NCBI GenBank assembly: GCA_030698405.1
Contig: JAUYMU010000064.1
Location: forward strand, 1-43,243
DNA: 43,243 nucleotides
Direction: 5' to 3'
Source: Bacteroidota bacterium
Lineage (GTDB): Bacteria > Bacteroidota > Bacteroidia > Bacteroidales > Prolixibacteraceae
Under the pieces are notes generated by a model, which made no database searches, had not been told where the DNA came from, and worked only from the letters and a program-made list of their open reading frames with translations. Both the position numbers and the translations under genes were made by a program. Shown piece after piece: positions 7,719 through 15,589 of this stretch (the first letter of the stretch is position 1; each line of letters starts with the position of its first letter).

Positions 7719-7723
7719 TACAA

Positions 7724-8662
7724 TTAGCCGTAATACATCGAACTAATTGACTGATTTTTATAAACTCTTTCAATTGCTTCGCCCAAGGCGCTGGCAATCG
7801 GAATATATTTAATTTTTGACGATTCCTGTTTGCCAGGAATTGAATCGGTAAAATAGACTTCGGACAATGCCGAATTTTCAATTTTTTCGTACGCAGGACC
7901 AGACAAGACGCCATGTGCAGCAAATGCACGTACACTGTTTGCACCTTTGTCCATCATTAAATTAGCCGCTTTGGCAATTGTTCCGGCGGTGTCAATCAAA
8001 TCGTCCACCAAAATTACATTCTTGCCTTTTACGTCACCAATCAGCGTCATGCTGTCAACCACATTGGCTTTTACACGAGATTTGTGACAGATAACCATAT
8101 CGGTTCCAAGCATTTTTGAATAGGTATTGGCACGTTTGGTTCCGCCAACATCAGGCGAAGCAATTACCAGATTTTCGAGACCCATCTGACTGATAAACGG
8201 AATAAACATCGAGGAGGCGTATAAATGGTCAACCGGCACATTGAAAAAACCCTGAATCTGATCGGCATGAAGGTCCATCGTAATGATGCGGTTAGCGCCC
8301 GCTGTTGAAAGTATATCGGCAATCAGTTTGGCTCCGATTGACACACGAGGTTTGTCTTTTCTATCCTGACGGCCATAACCAAAATAAGGTATAACAGCAA
8401 TAATTTTGTAGGCGGAGGCACGTTTGGCGGCATCAATCATCAGTAAAAGTTCCATCAGATTTTCAGCTGGCGGAGGGGTTGACTGAATAATAAAAACATG
8501 CGAGCCGCGGATGGTTTCCTCATAACATGGTTCAAATTCTCCATCGGAGAATACCGGGCACGAAGTTTTTCCTAATTCAACACCTAGACTGTCACAAATT
8601 CGTCTGGTTAAATCCACACTCTTTGTACACGGAAAAATCTTTAAAGGGGCATTTTTTGACAT
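7724..8662 (-). CDS. prs: Ribose-phosphate pyrophosphokinase
   Basis: Prs makes PRPP from ribose-5-phosphate and ATP, feeding nucleotide, His, Trp and NAD synthesis. The 312-residue protein has the ATP/allosteric loop motif PYFGYGRQDRKD, the metal-binding MDLHADQIQGFF, SPDVGGTKRA and the PRPP-binding loop VDDLIDTAGT. Length is normal for class I enzymes. ATG at 8662 with AAGGA a few bases upstream and a good -7 box at 8700-8707. It precedes rplY on the same strand, a common arrangement. Confidence 0.96.
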   Translation of the reverse strand: MSKNAPLKIFPCTKSVDLTRRICDSLGVELGKTSCPVFSDGEFEPCYEETIRGSHVFIIQSTPPPAENLMELLLMIDAAKRASAYKIIAVIPYFGYGRQDRKDKPRVSIGAKLIADILSTAGANRIITMDLHADQIQGFFNVPVDHLYASSMFIPFISQMGLENLVIASPDVGGTKRANTYSKMLGTDMVICHKSRVKANVVDSMTLIGDVKGKNVILVDDLIDTAGTIAKAANLMMDKGANSVRAFAAHGVLSGPAYEKIENSALSEVYFTDSIPGKQESSKIKYIPIASALGEAIERVYKNQSISSMYYG

Positions 8663-8699
8663 TTGATCCTTTTTTAAATATGTGTTTTGGAATTGCGGT

Positions 8700-8707
8700 C
8701 AAAGGTA
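8700..8707 (-). promoter_or_regulatory. -7 promoter box for prs
   Basis: The minus strand reads TACCTTTG, a perfect TAnnTTTG box, 37 bases before the prs start codon. A clear -33 element was not identified. Confidence 0.55.
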
Positions 8708-8811
8708 AAAAAATCTTATTCTTATCCCTTGAAATTTACCGGCAAGTTCACTTTTGCGAAGTGAAAAGCGACTTAAAAAGCCTTGTATCAATAACTACAA
8801 ACCTAAAAAAA

Positions 8812-9402
8812 TCATGTTTTATTGGCATTCTCAATAAAGGAAATTATTTCTGCCTGACCTGTTCCGTCAACAGAAGAACTTACCAAAATCGGAGGAAGTT
8901 CTTCCCATATCTCTTTCAATTCCAAAGTGTAGGCGCCTACATTTTTTGCAGCAGTAACTTTTCCAACCTTATCGGCTTTTGTAAAAACAATGGCGAAGGG
9001 AATATGGTTTTCGCCCAGCCAGGTTATAAATTCGATATCAATCTTCTGGGCAGCGTGCCTGATATCAATCAGAACAAACAAACAATACAGGTTTTCGCGG
9101 TTCAGAATGTATCTGCTGATTAATTTCTGAAATTTTTCTTTTACTGAAATCGAAATCTTGGCATAACCGTAACCCGGTAAATCTACCAGATACCAACTTT
9201 CGTCGATGATGAAATGATTGATCAACTGAGTTTTACCCGGCCTGACTGAAACTTTTGCCAGGCTCTTCTGACCAACAAGCATATTGATAAGCGAAGATTT
9301 GCCCACGTTCGATCGTCCGATAAATGCATATTCGGGCCGATCGGGAGGCGGACATTTTTTCACATCGGTATTACTGATTATAAATCGTGCCTGTTTGATC
9401 AT
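8812..9402 (-). CDS. engB: Ribosome biogenesis GTPase YihA/YsxC (EngB)
   Basis: EngB is an essential GTPase for late 50S subunit assembly. The 196-residue protein shows G1 GRSNVGKSS, a G2 Thr region (PGKTQ), G3 DLPGYGYA and G4 TKAD, in the usual order and length. ATG at 9402. It lies between manA and prs on the same strand, with roughly 150-base gaps on both sides, so it may have its own promoter. Confidence 0.95.
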   Translation of the reverse strand: MIKQARFIISNTDVKKCPPPDRPEYAFIGRSNVGKSSLINMLVGQKSLAKVSVRPGKTQLINHFIIDESWYLVDLPGYGYAKISISVKEKFQKLISRYILNRENLYCLFVLIDIRHAAQKIDIEFITWLGENHIPFAIVFTKADKVGKVTAAKNVGAYTLELKEIWEELPPILVSSSVDGTGQAEIISFIENANKT

Positions 9403-9424
9403 AAGAGATATTCAGAGTTAATCA

Positions 9425-9525
9425 TTTTTATTAGAGTCATTTATTGTCATTCAATTGTCATCAAGTTGCATGGAAAACACAACAGAATGGCTATACCTGA
9501 CCACAAATGACTGCTACAAAATACC
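9425..9525. repeat. TCATTnATTG-type short repeats between engB and manA
   Basis: The engB-manA gap contains repeated words of the form gagTCATTTATTGTCATTCAATTG and later ACCACAAATGACTGC. Closely related words occur around 14397-14425 and 14660-14705. This appears to be a dispersed, degenerate intergenic repeat family. No gene is present in this gap. Confidence 0.45.
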
Positions 9526-9564
9526 AATATAGGTAAGTTATGGAACAATCTTTTTCATTATCCC

Positions 9565-10548
9565 TTAACCGACGTACACTTCCAGCAATTTTGCTGAAGC
9601 TGAAACCGGTTTCAGCAGAACATTTTCGATTGAAGCCGGAATCAAAATGGTTTCGCCTTTTTGAATTGTTTCTGTACCCGATTCAGTTTCAATTTTAACT
9701 TCACCTTCAAGGCAAATATAAATTACAAACGAATCAAGCTTGTTGTAATCCTTTTCTACAGTTTTATCCAATTCCAACAAATTGGTAGTAAAATAGTTAC
9801 ACTTCACCAGTTCAACTGATTCGTTCAGTTTTGTTTTGTAATGGGTTTTGTATTCAGGTAGAAGTGCATAATCAATCGCATCCAAAGCCAGTTCAGTATG
9901 TAATTCGCGTAGATTGCCCTGATCATCTCGACGGTCGTAATCGTAAATACGGTAGGTTACGTCTGATGTTTGTTGAATTTCGGCCAGCAAAATTCCTTTT
10001 CCGATGGCATGAACACGACCGGCCGGAATAAAATACACATCGCCTGCAGCCACTTCCTCGAAATTCAGAATGTCGGTTAACTCGTTGTGTTCAAGCTTGA
10101 AAAGATATTTATCCTGATCAACTTCCTGGTTAAATCCTGATTGCAGTTTTGAACCGGCATCGGCCTGTAACACATACCACATTTCGGTTTTGCCGAATGC
10201 ATTGTGTCGTTCTTTCGACATTTTATCATCAGGATGAACCTGAATTGACAAATCGTCGTTCGCATCAATGAACTTTATTAATAGCGGAAATTCTATTCCA
10301 AAGCTTTCAAATACCTGATCACCAACCAGGTCGCCCATGTAAATTTCAATCAGCTCTTCCAGCGAATTACCAGCCAGCAAGCCGTTTGAAACAACAGACA
10401 CATTGTCTTCGACTCCTGAAAGTTCCCAGCTTTCGCCACAATTGGGCAAATCGCCGAAATCCTTGTTCAGAACTGTCTTTAATTTATTTCCGCCCCAGAT
10501 TTTATCTTTGTAAATGGGCGTAAACTTCAGGGGATACAATCCTTCCAT
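9565..10548 (-). CDS. manA: Mannose-6-phosphate isomerase, class I
   Basis: ManA interconverts mannose-6-phosphate and fructose-6-phosphate, linking mannose and GDP-mannose metabolism to glycolysis. The 327-residue cupin protein has the zinc-ligand motifs IQVHPDD, GKTEMWYVL and PAGRVHAIGKGILLAEIQQ, followed by DVTYRIYDYDR. The length fits the short bacterial form. ATG at 10548. The Dabb gene lies 53 bases upstream on the same strand. Confidence 0.93.
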   Translation of the reverse strand: MEGLYPLKFTPIYKDKIWGGNKLKTVLNKDFGDLPNCGESWELSGVEDNVSVVSNGLLAGNSLEELIEIYMGDLVGDQVFESFGIEFPLLIKFIDANDDLSIQVHPDDKMSKERHNAFGKTEMWYVLQADAGSKLQSGFNQEVDQDKYLFKLEHNELTDILNFEEVAAGDVYFIPAGRVHAIGKGILLAEIQQTSDVTYRIYDYDRRDDQGNLRELHTELALDAIDYALLPEYKTHYKTKLNESVELVKCNYFTTNLLELDKTVEKDYNKLDSFVIYICLEGEVKIETESGTETIQKGETILIPASIENVLLKPVSASAKLLEVYVG

Positions 10549-10601
10549 GCGTTAAGGAATAATTAAGTTTAAAATTTCAGGCTTTAAAAGACCCTTCCAG
10601 G

Positions 10602-10904
10602 TTAAAATTCGTAATCAACGGCAGCTCTTTCAACGGCATGTTGCCCTATTAATTCTGCAACTTTCAGATGTTCAGGATGAATGCGGTAAACATCAAGTCC
10701 ATCAAGCGACTCGAAATGCGTGATCAGACAGATATCATACGATTTGGCAGCAAGATCGTAATTAACGCCTACTTCAATGTATTTTAACTCATCAATTTTG
10801 CCCAAAAGTCCAAGCAGAGCATCCTCAATCTTACTAATTTCTGTTTGTTTACGGCTATCCGATTCGTAGTCTTTTAGCTTAAACAGCACAACATGATTAA
10901 TCAT
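10602..10904 (-). CDS. Dabb (stress-responsive alpha/beta barrel) domain protein
   Basis: A 100-residue single-domain protein. The opening MINHVVLFKLKDYES and the later ICLITHFESLDGLDVYRIHPEH match the Dabb ferredoxin-like fold. These proteins form dimeric barrels, and most have no defined reaction in bacteria. The ATG at 10904 is preferred to one 21 codons upstream because the domain begins there and the extra segment is not family-like. It is divergent from udk and may be co-transcribed with manA. Confidence 0.85.
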   Translation of the reverse strand: MINHVVLFKLKDYESDSRKQTEISKIEDALLGLLGKIDELKYIEVGVNYDLAAKSYDICLITHFESLDGLDVYRIHPEHLKVAELIGQHAVERAAVDYEF

Positions 10905-11004
10905 AACAACAATATTTATATATTTTTTCTCCTGCGAAGTTAACATTTTCTGTCCCTCGTTCCACAAGGTTTCATTTTGGTGGTGGCAAAACCACTCACT
11001 TCAT

Positions 11005-11012
11005 TATCTTTG
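11005..11012 (+). promoter_or_regulatory. -7 promoter box for udk
   Basis: TATCTTTG matches TAnnTTTG and ends 17 bases before the udk start. A TTTG at 10976-10979 could be the -33 element, although the 25-base spacing is slightly long. Confidence 0.55.
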
Positions 11013-11029
11013 ATCAAAAAAAAATCAAT

Positions 11030-11638
11030 ATGCTTGTAATCGGTATTGCCGGCGGAACCGGCTCTGGAAAAACAACGGTGGTACAGAAAATTATTGAAAA
11101 CCTCCCGGCTGGCGAAGTGGCTGTGATTTCGCAGGATTCGTACTATAAAGACAACAGTCATTTACCGTTGGAGGAACGTCAGAAAATCAATTTTGATCAC
11201 CCGGCATCCATTGAATTTGATCTTTTGGTTGATCACATCATTCAACTGAAGGCCGGCAACCCGGTTCAGGAACCAATTTATTCGTACCTCACCTGTGTTC
11301 GATCGGAAGAAACCCGCGAAATCAGACCAAAATCGGTAATTATTATTGAAGGAATCCTGGTTCTTTTTCCGGCAACCTTGCGAGAACAAATGGGAATCAA
11401 AGTTTTTGTCGATTGCGATTCGGATGTCCGGCTTTCACGGGTAATTCAGCGCGACATCATCGAACGCGGACGGGATGTTCAGAAAGTTCTCGACAGGTAT
11501 TCAAAAACAGTCCGCCCAAGCCATATCCAGTTTATTGAACCGACCAAACAATTTGCCGACATCATTATTCCTGAAGGAGGGAGCAATTTGGTGGCAATCG
11601 AAATTTTGACCAATTTTATCCAGCAAAACCTGAAATAA
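11030..11638 (+). CDS. udk: Uridine kinase
   Basis: Udk phosphorylates uridine and cytidine in pyrimidine salvage. The 202-residue P-loop protein has Walker A GIAGGTGSGKTT, QDSYYKD, NFDHPASIEFD, the EGILVLF region and RVIQRDIIERGRD, all typical of the family. ATG at 11030. It leads a run udk - exonuclease - sensor kinase with gaps of 1 and 12 bases. Confidence 0.95.
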   Translation: MLVIGIAGGTGSGKTTVVQKIIENLPAGEVAVISQDSYYKDNSHLPLEERQKINFDHPASIEFDLLVDHIIQLKAGNPVQEPIYSYLTCVRSEETREIRPKSVIIIEGILVLFPATLREQMGIKVFVDCDSDVRLSRVIQRDIIERGRDVQKVLDRYSKTVRPSHIQFIEPTKQFADIIIPEGGSNLVAIEILTNFIQQNLK

Positions 11639-11639
11639 A

Positions 11640-12362
11640 ATGTTTGATACGATTTCCTCTGAGGATATTCTGTTTATCGACATTGAAACAGTACCTCAAC
11701 ATCCGGAATTAAATAAACTTCCGGAGCACATGCAGCATTTGTGGGACAAAAAATCAAGTTATTTCAGAAATGAAAACCAACTTGCTGCTGATGTTTATGA
11801 AAGGGCCGGAATTTATGCAGAATTCGGAAAAATAATTTGCATTTCGGCTGGCGGCATCGTCCAGAAAAACGGTGAAAGGTTTTACAGGGTAAAGTCGTTT
11901 CACAATGACGATGAGAAAAAGTTGCTGTCAGAATTCAATAACATGCTCGAAAAGTTCACTTCAAATCCCGGTAAAAGGTTGTGCGCCCACAACGGTCAGG
12001 AATTCGATTACCCTTATATAGCACGCCGTACATTAATTAACGGACTAAGGATACCAAGAATTTTGGATATTTCAGGAGCAAAACCCTGGGAAATAAAAGA
12101 ACGCCTGCTCGACACCCTGCAAATGTGGAAGTTCGGCGACTACAAAAATTACACTTCGCTCGATCTGTTATGCGCAGTATTTAATATCCCGACCCCGAAA
12201 GATGATATCGACGGAAGTCAGGTTGCCAAAGTTTATTATCAGGAAAACGATCTTGACCGGATCATCCGCTACTGCGAAAAAGACACGCTTGCCCTTGCAA
12301 ACCTGATGTTGCGATACAAGGGTGAACCCATCATACCGATTGAAAACATGCTGATTGTATAA
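11640..12362 (+). CDS. Predicted 3'-5' exonuclease, PolB-like DEDD family
   Basis: A 240-residue RNase H-fold protein of the 'predicted 3'-5' exonuclease, PolB-like' family. The acidic motifs are FIDIETVP (Exo I), CAHNGQEFDYPYIARR (Exo II) and IIRYCEKDTLAL (Exo III, YCxxD). No polymerase domain follows, so it probably acts alone in nucleic-acid processing or repair; the substrate is unknown. It starts one base after the udk stop, implying co-translation. Confidence 0.88.
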   Translation: MFDTISSEDILFIDIETVPQHPELNKLPEHMQHLWDKKSSYFRNENQLAADVYERAGIYAEFGKIICISAGGIVQKNGERFYRVKSFHNDDEKKLLSEFNNMLEKFTSNPGKRLCAHNGQEFDYPYIARRTLINGLRIPRILDISGAKPWEIKERLLDTLQMWKFGDYKNYTSLDLLCAVFNIPTPKDDIDGSQVAKVYYQENDLDRIIRYCEKDTLALANLMLRYKGEPIIPIENMLIV

Positions 12363-12374
12363 TCTTTTGCGAAT

Positions 12375-14390
12375 ATGAAAAATATTTTTTTGCTTTTTCT
12401 GGTATTATTTGTCGCTTTGGGTGCGGCATCTCAATCGCAGGTTGACAGCTTGCTGCAGCTATGCGCAAATGCTTCAGAAAAGCAAAAATCAGAATTGTAC
12501 CTTGAACTTTCACTTAGCCTGAAAAATGATTCAGCAAAAAGCAATGCCTACTGCAAAATGGCTTATCGCCTTGCGGTTAAAAACAATCAGGTTCCGCTTC
12601 AGGCCAAGGCTTTGTATTATCTAGGTGAAAGTTTATTCAATTTCACCGAATACCAAAGGGCAATACAAGAATACCAAAAAGCACTGGCTGTCTATTCAGA
12701 AATTAAAGACACTGCGAATATGGTCGATTGCCATAAAGCGATTGGGTTATGCTATTACAATATGGATCAAGGAGATAAAGCAATTACTCAATTTATTGAA
12801 GGGATGAAGCTGTGTGAAAATGACAAAAGAAACACAGCAAAATTGCTTTCAAATATTGCAATGACACACAACCGAATGCGCAATATGAATGATGCCATTC
12901 AGAATTATCGTAAAGCATTGGCATTGAACGCCTCAATAAAAAATTACACAAGCATGGCCATAAATTACAATGGCCTTGGTGAAATTTATAAAACCATCAA
13001 CCAACCGGACTCTGCCCTTATTAATTATATCAAAGCTAAAAATCTGCACGAAAATATTGAATTTCAAGCTGCCACTCTCTCAAACATTGCCGGTATTTAT
13101 ATGAATTATCCGGATAGTATGAATAAAGCAATTGATTATTTGAAACAAGCATGGACGATCTTTGGCAAGTTGGAATTGTACCAGTATGAAGCGGAATTCA
13201 AGCAGGGAATTGGCATTATTTTATACAAACAAGGTAAATACAAATCAGCAATTGATGCATTTGAACAGAGCATTGAGCTGAATGACAAATTCAACAGAGG
13301 TTACAAGATAAAAACAACCAGCCACAATTTATTGTCAAAAGCTTATGAGAAAACCGGAGACTATAAGACTGCCATAAAACACATGAAACTATTCATCCAA
13401 TATTCTGACAGTTTGGCTCAAAAAGAAAAATACGAGCAAATAGCGACTATTGAAAAACAATACGAAACTGTAAAAAAGGAGAATAAGATCGTTCGTTTGC
13501 AAGCTGAGCAAGAATTAACACTTATTCAACTCCGAAAAAACAAACAGCTTAAACAGCTTGGGATGGCAACTGCCCTACTCCTTTTACTGCTTGTATTTTT
13601 TATCTCGATGAAGTATATCGACAAAATTAAATCAAATCAACTGTTGAAGGAAAAAAACCAGTTAATAGAACAAAGCGAGCAGGAATTGCGATTACTGAAT
13701 GCTTCCAAAAATAAATTTTTTTCGATCATAGCCCACGATTTAAAGAATCCGTTACACACCATTTTGGGCTATTCTTATCTCCTGAACAAAGATTATGACA
13801 GGTTTAACGAAGAAGCACGGCGTAAATTTGCACTCAATATCCACCAATCCACCAATAACATTTTCCGATTGCTGCAAAATCTTCTTGAATGGTCGCGTTC
13901 GCAAACCGGAAGGTTAAACTTTTCCCCTGCTGTTGTTGAATATCAGCGCATACTCGACAACTCACTAAGTGTATTGCGATCAATGGCCGATCAGAAAAAC
14001 ATAGTAATAAAAGCCGAAAATGATCCTGAATTAGAAATATTTGCCGACCCTTTAATGATAGAAACTGTTCTGAGAAATCTTATTGGTAACGCAATAAAGT
14101 TTACTCCTGAAGGTGGACAAATTGAAGTTTCAGCCAAAAGAGAGAACGGTCAGATATTGGTTTCGGTAAGCGATACCGGAATAGGAATTACGGAAGAAGA
14201 TACCAAAAACCTGTTTCTGATCGACTCAAAAGTAAAACGAAAAGGAACCAACAATGAAGATGGTTCAGGTCTGGGATTGATTCTGTGCCAGGAATTTGTG
14301 GACAAGCACGATGGCAAAATCTGGGTTGAAAGTACGCTGGGAAAAGGTAGTGCATTCACTTTTAGCATCCCGGCCAAAGCGATTGCCTGA
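12375..14390 (+). CDS. TPR-containing sensor histidine kinase
   Basis: The 671-residue protein has a signal peptide (MKNIFLLFLVLFVALGAASQ) and extracytoplasmic tetratricopeptide repeats over about residues 55-350 (for example YQRAIQEYQKALAVYSEI, DAIQNYRKALAL, YKSAIDAFEQSIELN). A coiled coil follows, then one membrane helix near 398-415, a HisKA domain with phospho-acceptor His454 in FFSIIAHDLKNPLH, and a HATPase domain (N box NLIGNAIKFT; G boxes VSDTGIGI and GSGLGLILCQEF). This TPR-TM-kinase layout is common in Bacteroidota. No response regulator is adjacent, so the partner is elsewhere. It lies 12 bases after the exonuclease gene. Confidence 0.9.
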   Translation: MKNIFLLFLVLFVALGAASQSQVDSLLQLCANASEKQKSELYLELSLSLKNDSAKSNAYCKMAYRLAVKNNQVPLQAKALYYLGESLFNFTEYQRAIQEYQKALAVYSEIKDTANMVDCHKAIGLCYYNMDQGDKAITQFIEGMKLCENDKRNTAKLLSNIAMTHNRMRNMNDAIQNYRKALALNASIKNYTSMAINYNGLGEIYKTINQPDSALINYIKAKNLHENIEFQAATLSNIAGIYMNYPDSMNKAIDYLKQAWTIFGKLELYQYEAEFKQGIGIILYKQGKYKSAIDAFEQSIELNDKFNRGYKIKTTSHNLLSKAYEKTGDYKTAIKHMKLFIQYSDSLAQKEKYEQIATIEKQYETVKKENKIVRLQAEQELTLIQLRKNKQLKQLGMATALLLLLLVFFISMKYIDKIKSNQLLKEKNQLIEQSEQELRLLNASKNKFFSIIAHDLKNPLHTILGYSYLLNKDYDRFNEEARRKFALNIHQSTNNIFRLLQNLLEWSRSQTGRLNFSPAVVEYQRILDNSLSVLRSMADQKNIVIKAENDPELEIFADPLMIETVLRNLIGNAIKFTPEGGQIEVSAKRENGQILVSVSDTGIGITEEDTKNLFLIDSKVKRKGTNNEDGSGLGLILCQEFVDKHDGKIWVESTLGKGSAFTFSIPAKAIA

Positions 14391-14776
14391 ATATAAAGTC
14401 ATTGATTGTCATTGATTGTGACTCTCTTCTATTAACCTGAATTTGACATAATCCGTATAATAATGCTTTAAAAATAAGGTAATAAGGTTGTTGTCTGGGG
14501 GTAAATGAATCTCTACTAAGGTTCAAGAGTGCAATGATAAGGTTTAAATACCTTATTTTTTAAACCAAACCTTAGTAGAAATTTTATACACATGTCCACA
14601 CAACCTTATTAACTTGTTGTATTTCAATTATTCTTTCAATTTCAGATCAAACCCAGGTTGTTAATGACGATAAATGACACATTGCAAACGACCACAAATG
14701 ACTCCCTGTAAATTTTCGGATATCCAATTCTCCTTTCTCTCCGGACTCCGGACTCCGGTCTTCCGTCTCCGTTTTT
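14391..14776. other. Intergenic region with repeats, no gene seen
   Basis: About 386 bases between convergent genes. It holds TCATTGATTGTCATTGATTG words (about 14399-14420), the nested inverted repeat at 14481-14610, AATGACGATAAATGAC and ACCACAAATGACT words (14660-14705) and a CCGGACTCCGGACTCCGG stretch near 14740. No convincing open frame or canonical terminator was seen. Confidence 0.7.
14481..14610. repeat. Nested inverted repeat, MITE-like
   Basis: Three pairs of arms are nested around a common centre: AATAAGGTTGT (14481-14491) with ACAACCTTATT (14600-14610); CTACTAAGGTT (14513-14523) with AACCTTAGTAG (14568-14578); and ATAAGG / CCTTAT (14537-14542, 14551-14556). All arms contain AAGG/CCTT. 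The ~130-base size and symmetry resemble a non-coding mobile repeat or a cruciform-forming site. Confidence 0.65.
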
Positions 14777-15325
14777 TTACTCTACCAGCATCTGACTGGC
14801 AACTAATTCCGCTTTTTCAGCAGAAACCAGCTTTTCAACCAGTTTAAGGGCAAATTGAATAGCCGCACCCGGACCACGACCGGTAATTACATTGTCCGAC
14901 TCGGCAACCGGGCTGTTCAAAACCTCCGCTCCTTTCAGGTATTTCTCGAAACCCGGATAACAAACAGCCTGTTTGCCTTTTAATATCCCAAGATTTCCGT
15001 AAACCAGCGGGGCTGCACAAATGGCTGCCAGCGGTTTATTTTCATTGTTGAACTTTACAATCTGCGCCCTCAAACCTTCATGGGCATCAAGGTTTGCAGC
15101 TCCGGGCATTCCTCCGGGAAGAACGATCATCGATACATCGTTGTAATTAACTTCTTCGAATAATTTATCGGCCAAAACTTTTAGCTGATGAGCTCCCGCA
15201 ACTTCAAGTTTACCGGTAACGGATGTTACAACAACTTCAAGATCAGCCCTGCGCAAAACATCGATGATACTGATGGCTTCAATCTCTTCGAAGCCATCGG
15301 CCAAATGAACAGCAATTTTTTTCAT
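14777..15325 (-). CDS. DJ-1/PfpI family protein (YajL/ThiJ-like)
   Basis: A 182-residue protein of the DJ-1 branch of the PfpI superfamily. The conserved nucleophile Cys lies in AAICAAPLVYG and the paired acid in ADGFEEIEAI near residue 15, with IVLPGGMPGAANL and TGRGPGAA also typical. DJ-1/YajL proteins are linked to oxidative stress and protein or nucleotide protection; the exact activity here is unknown. ATG at 15325. It is separated from flanking genes by repeat-rich intergenic DNA and is probably monocistronic. Confidence 0.9.
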   Translation of the reverse strand: MKKIAVHLADGFEEIEAISIIDVLRRADLEVVVTSVTGKLEVAGAHQLKVLADKLFEEVNYNDVSMIVLPGGMPGAANLDAHEGLRAQIVKFNNENKPLAAICAAPLVYGNLGILKGKQAVCYPGFEKYLKGAEVLNSPVAESDNVITGRGPGAAIQFALKLVEKLVSAEKAELVASQMLVE

Positions 15326-15393
15326 GGTGTTTATTATTTTTTGAATATCCGTTTATATACTTAAACAGTTGAATGTTGAGGCGATATCCTTTG

Positions 15394-15511
15394 CCGTTGA
15401 CTTTAGTCAACGGGTAAAATGAAGATGAGGGAACTGGGCTTTAGCCCAAAATCTGTGGCTAAAGCCATTAGCATCGCTCAACATTCTATCCGTCCCGATT
15501 CATCGGGACGG
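15394..15511. repeat. Second palindrome cluster
   Basis: Four perfect palindromes: CCGTTGACTTTAGTCAACGG (15394-15413), TGGGCTTTAGCCCA (15435-15448), TGGCTAAAGCCA (15456-15467), and CCGTCCCGAT, 2-base loop, ATCGGGACGG (15490-15511). The flanks are also mutually inverted: GAATGTTGAG near 15371 against CTCAACATTC near 15477, and GATATCCTTTGCCG near 15383 against CGGCAAAGAATATC near 15509. The last palindrome has the same arms as the one at 5801-5822, differing only in its loop. Confidence 0.75.
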
Positions 15512-15589
15512 CAAAGAATATCTTAGGTACACATTCGGATACTCATTCTGTTTTTTATTCAAAGATAAATCATACCAACTTAATTGTCG

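Noticed and set aside
14735-14765. CCGGACTCCGGACTCCGG stretch as a regulatory repeat
   Set aside because: Similar 'ccggag/agtccgg' words occur in intergenic DNA elsewhere (for example near 36015), and the stretch is too short to interpret.
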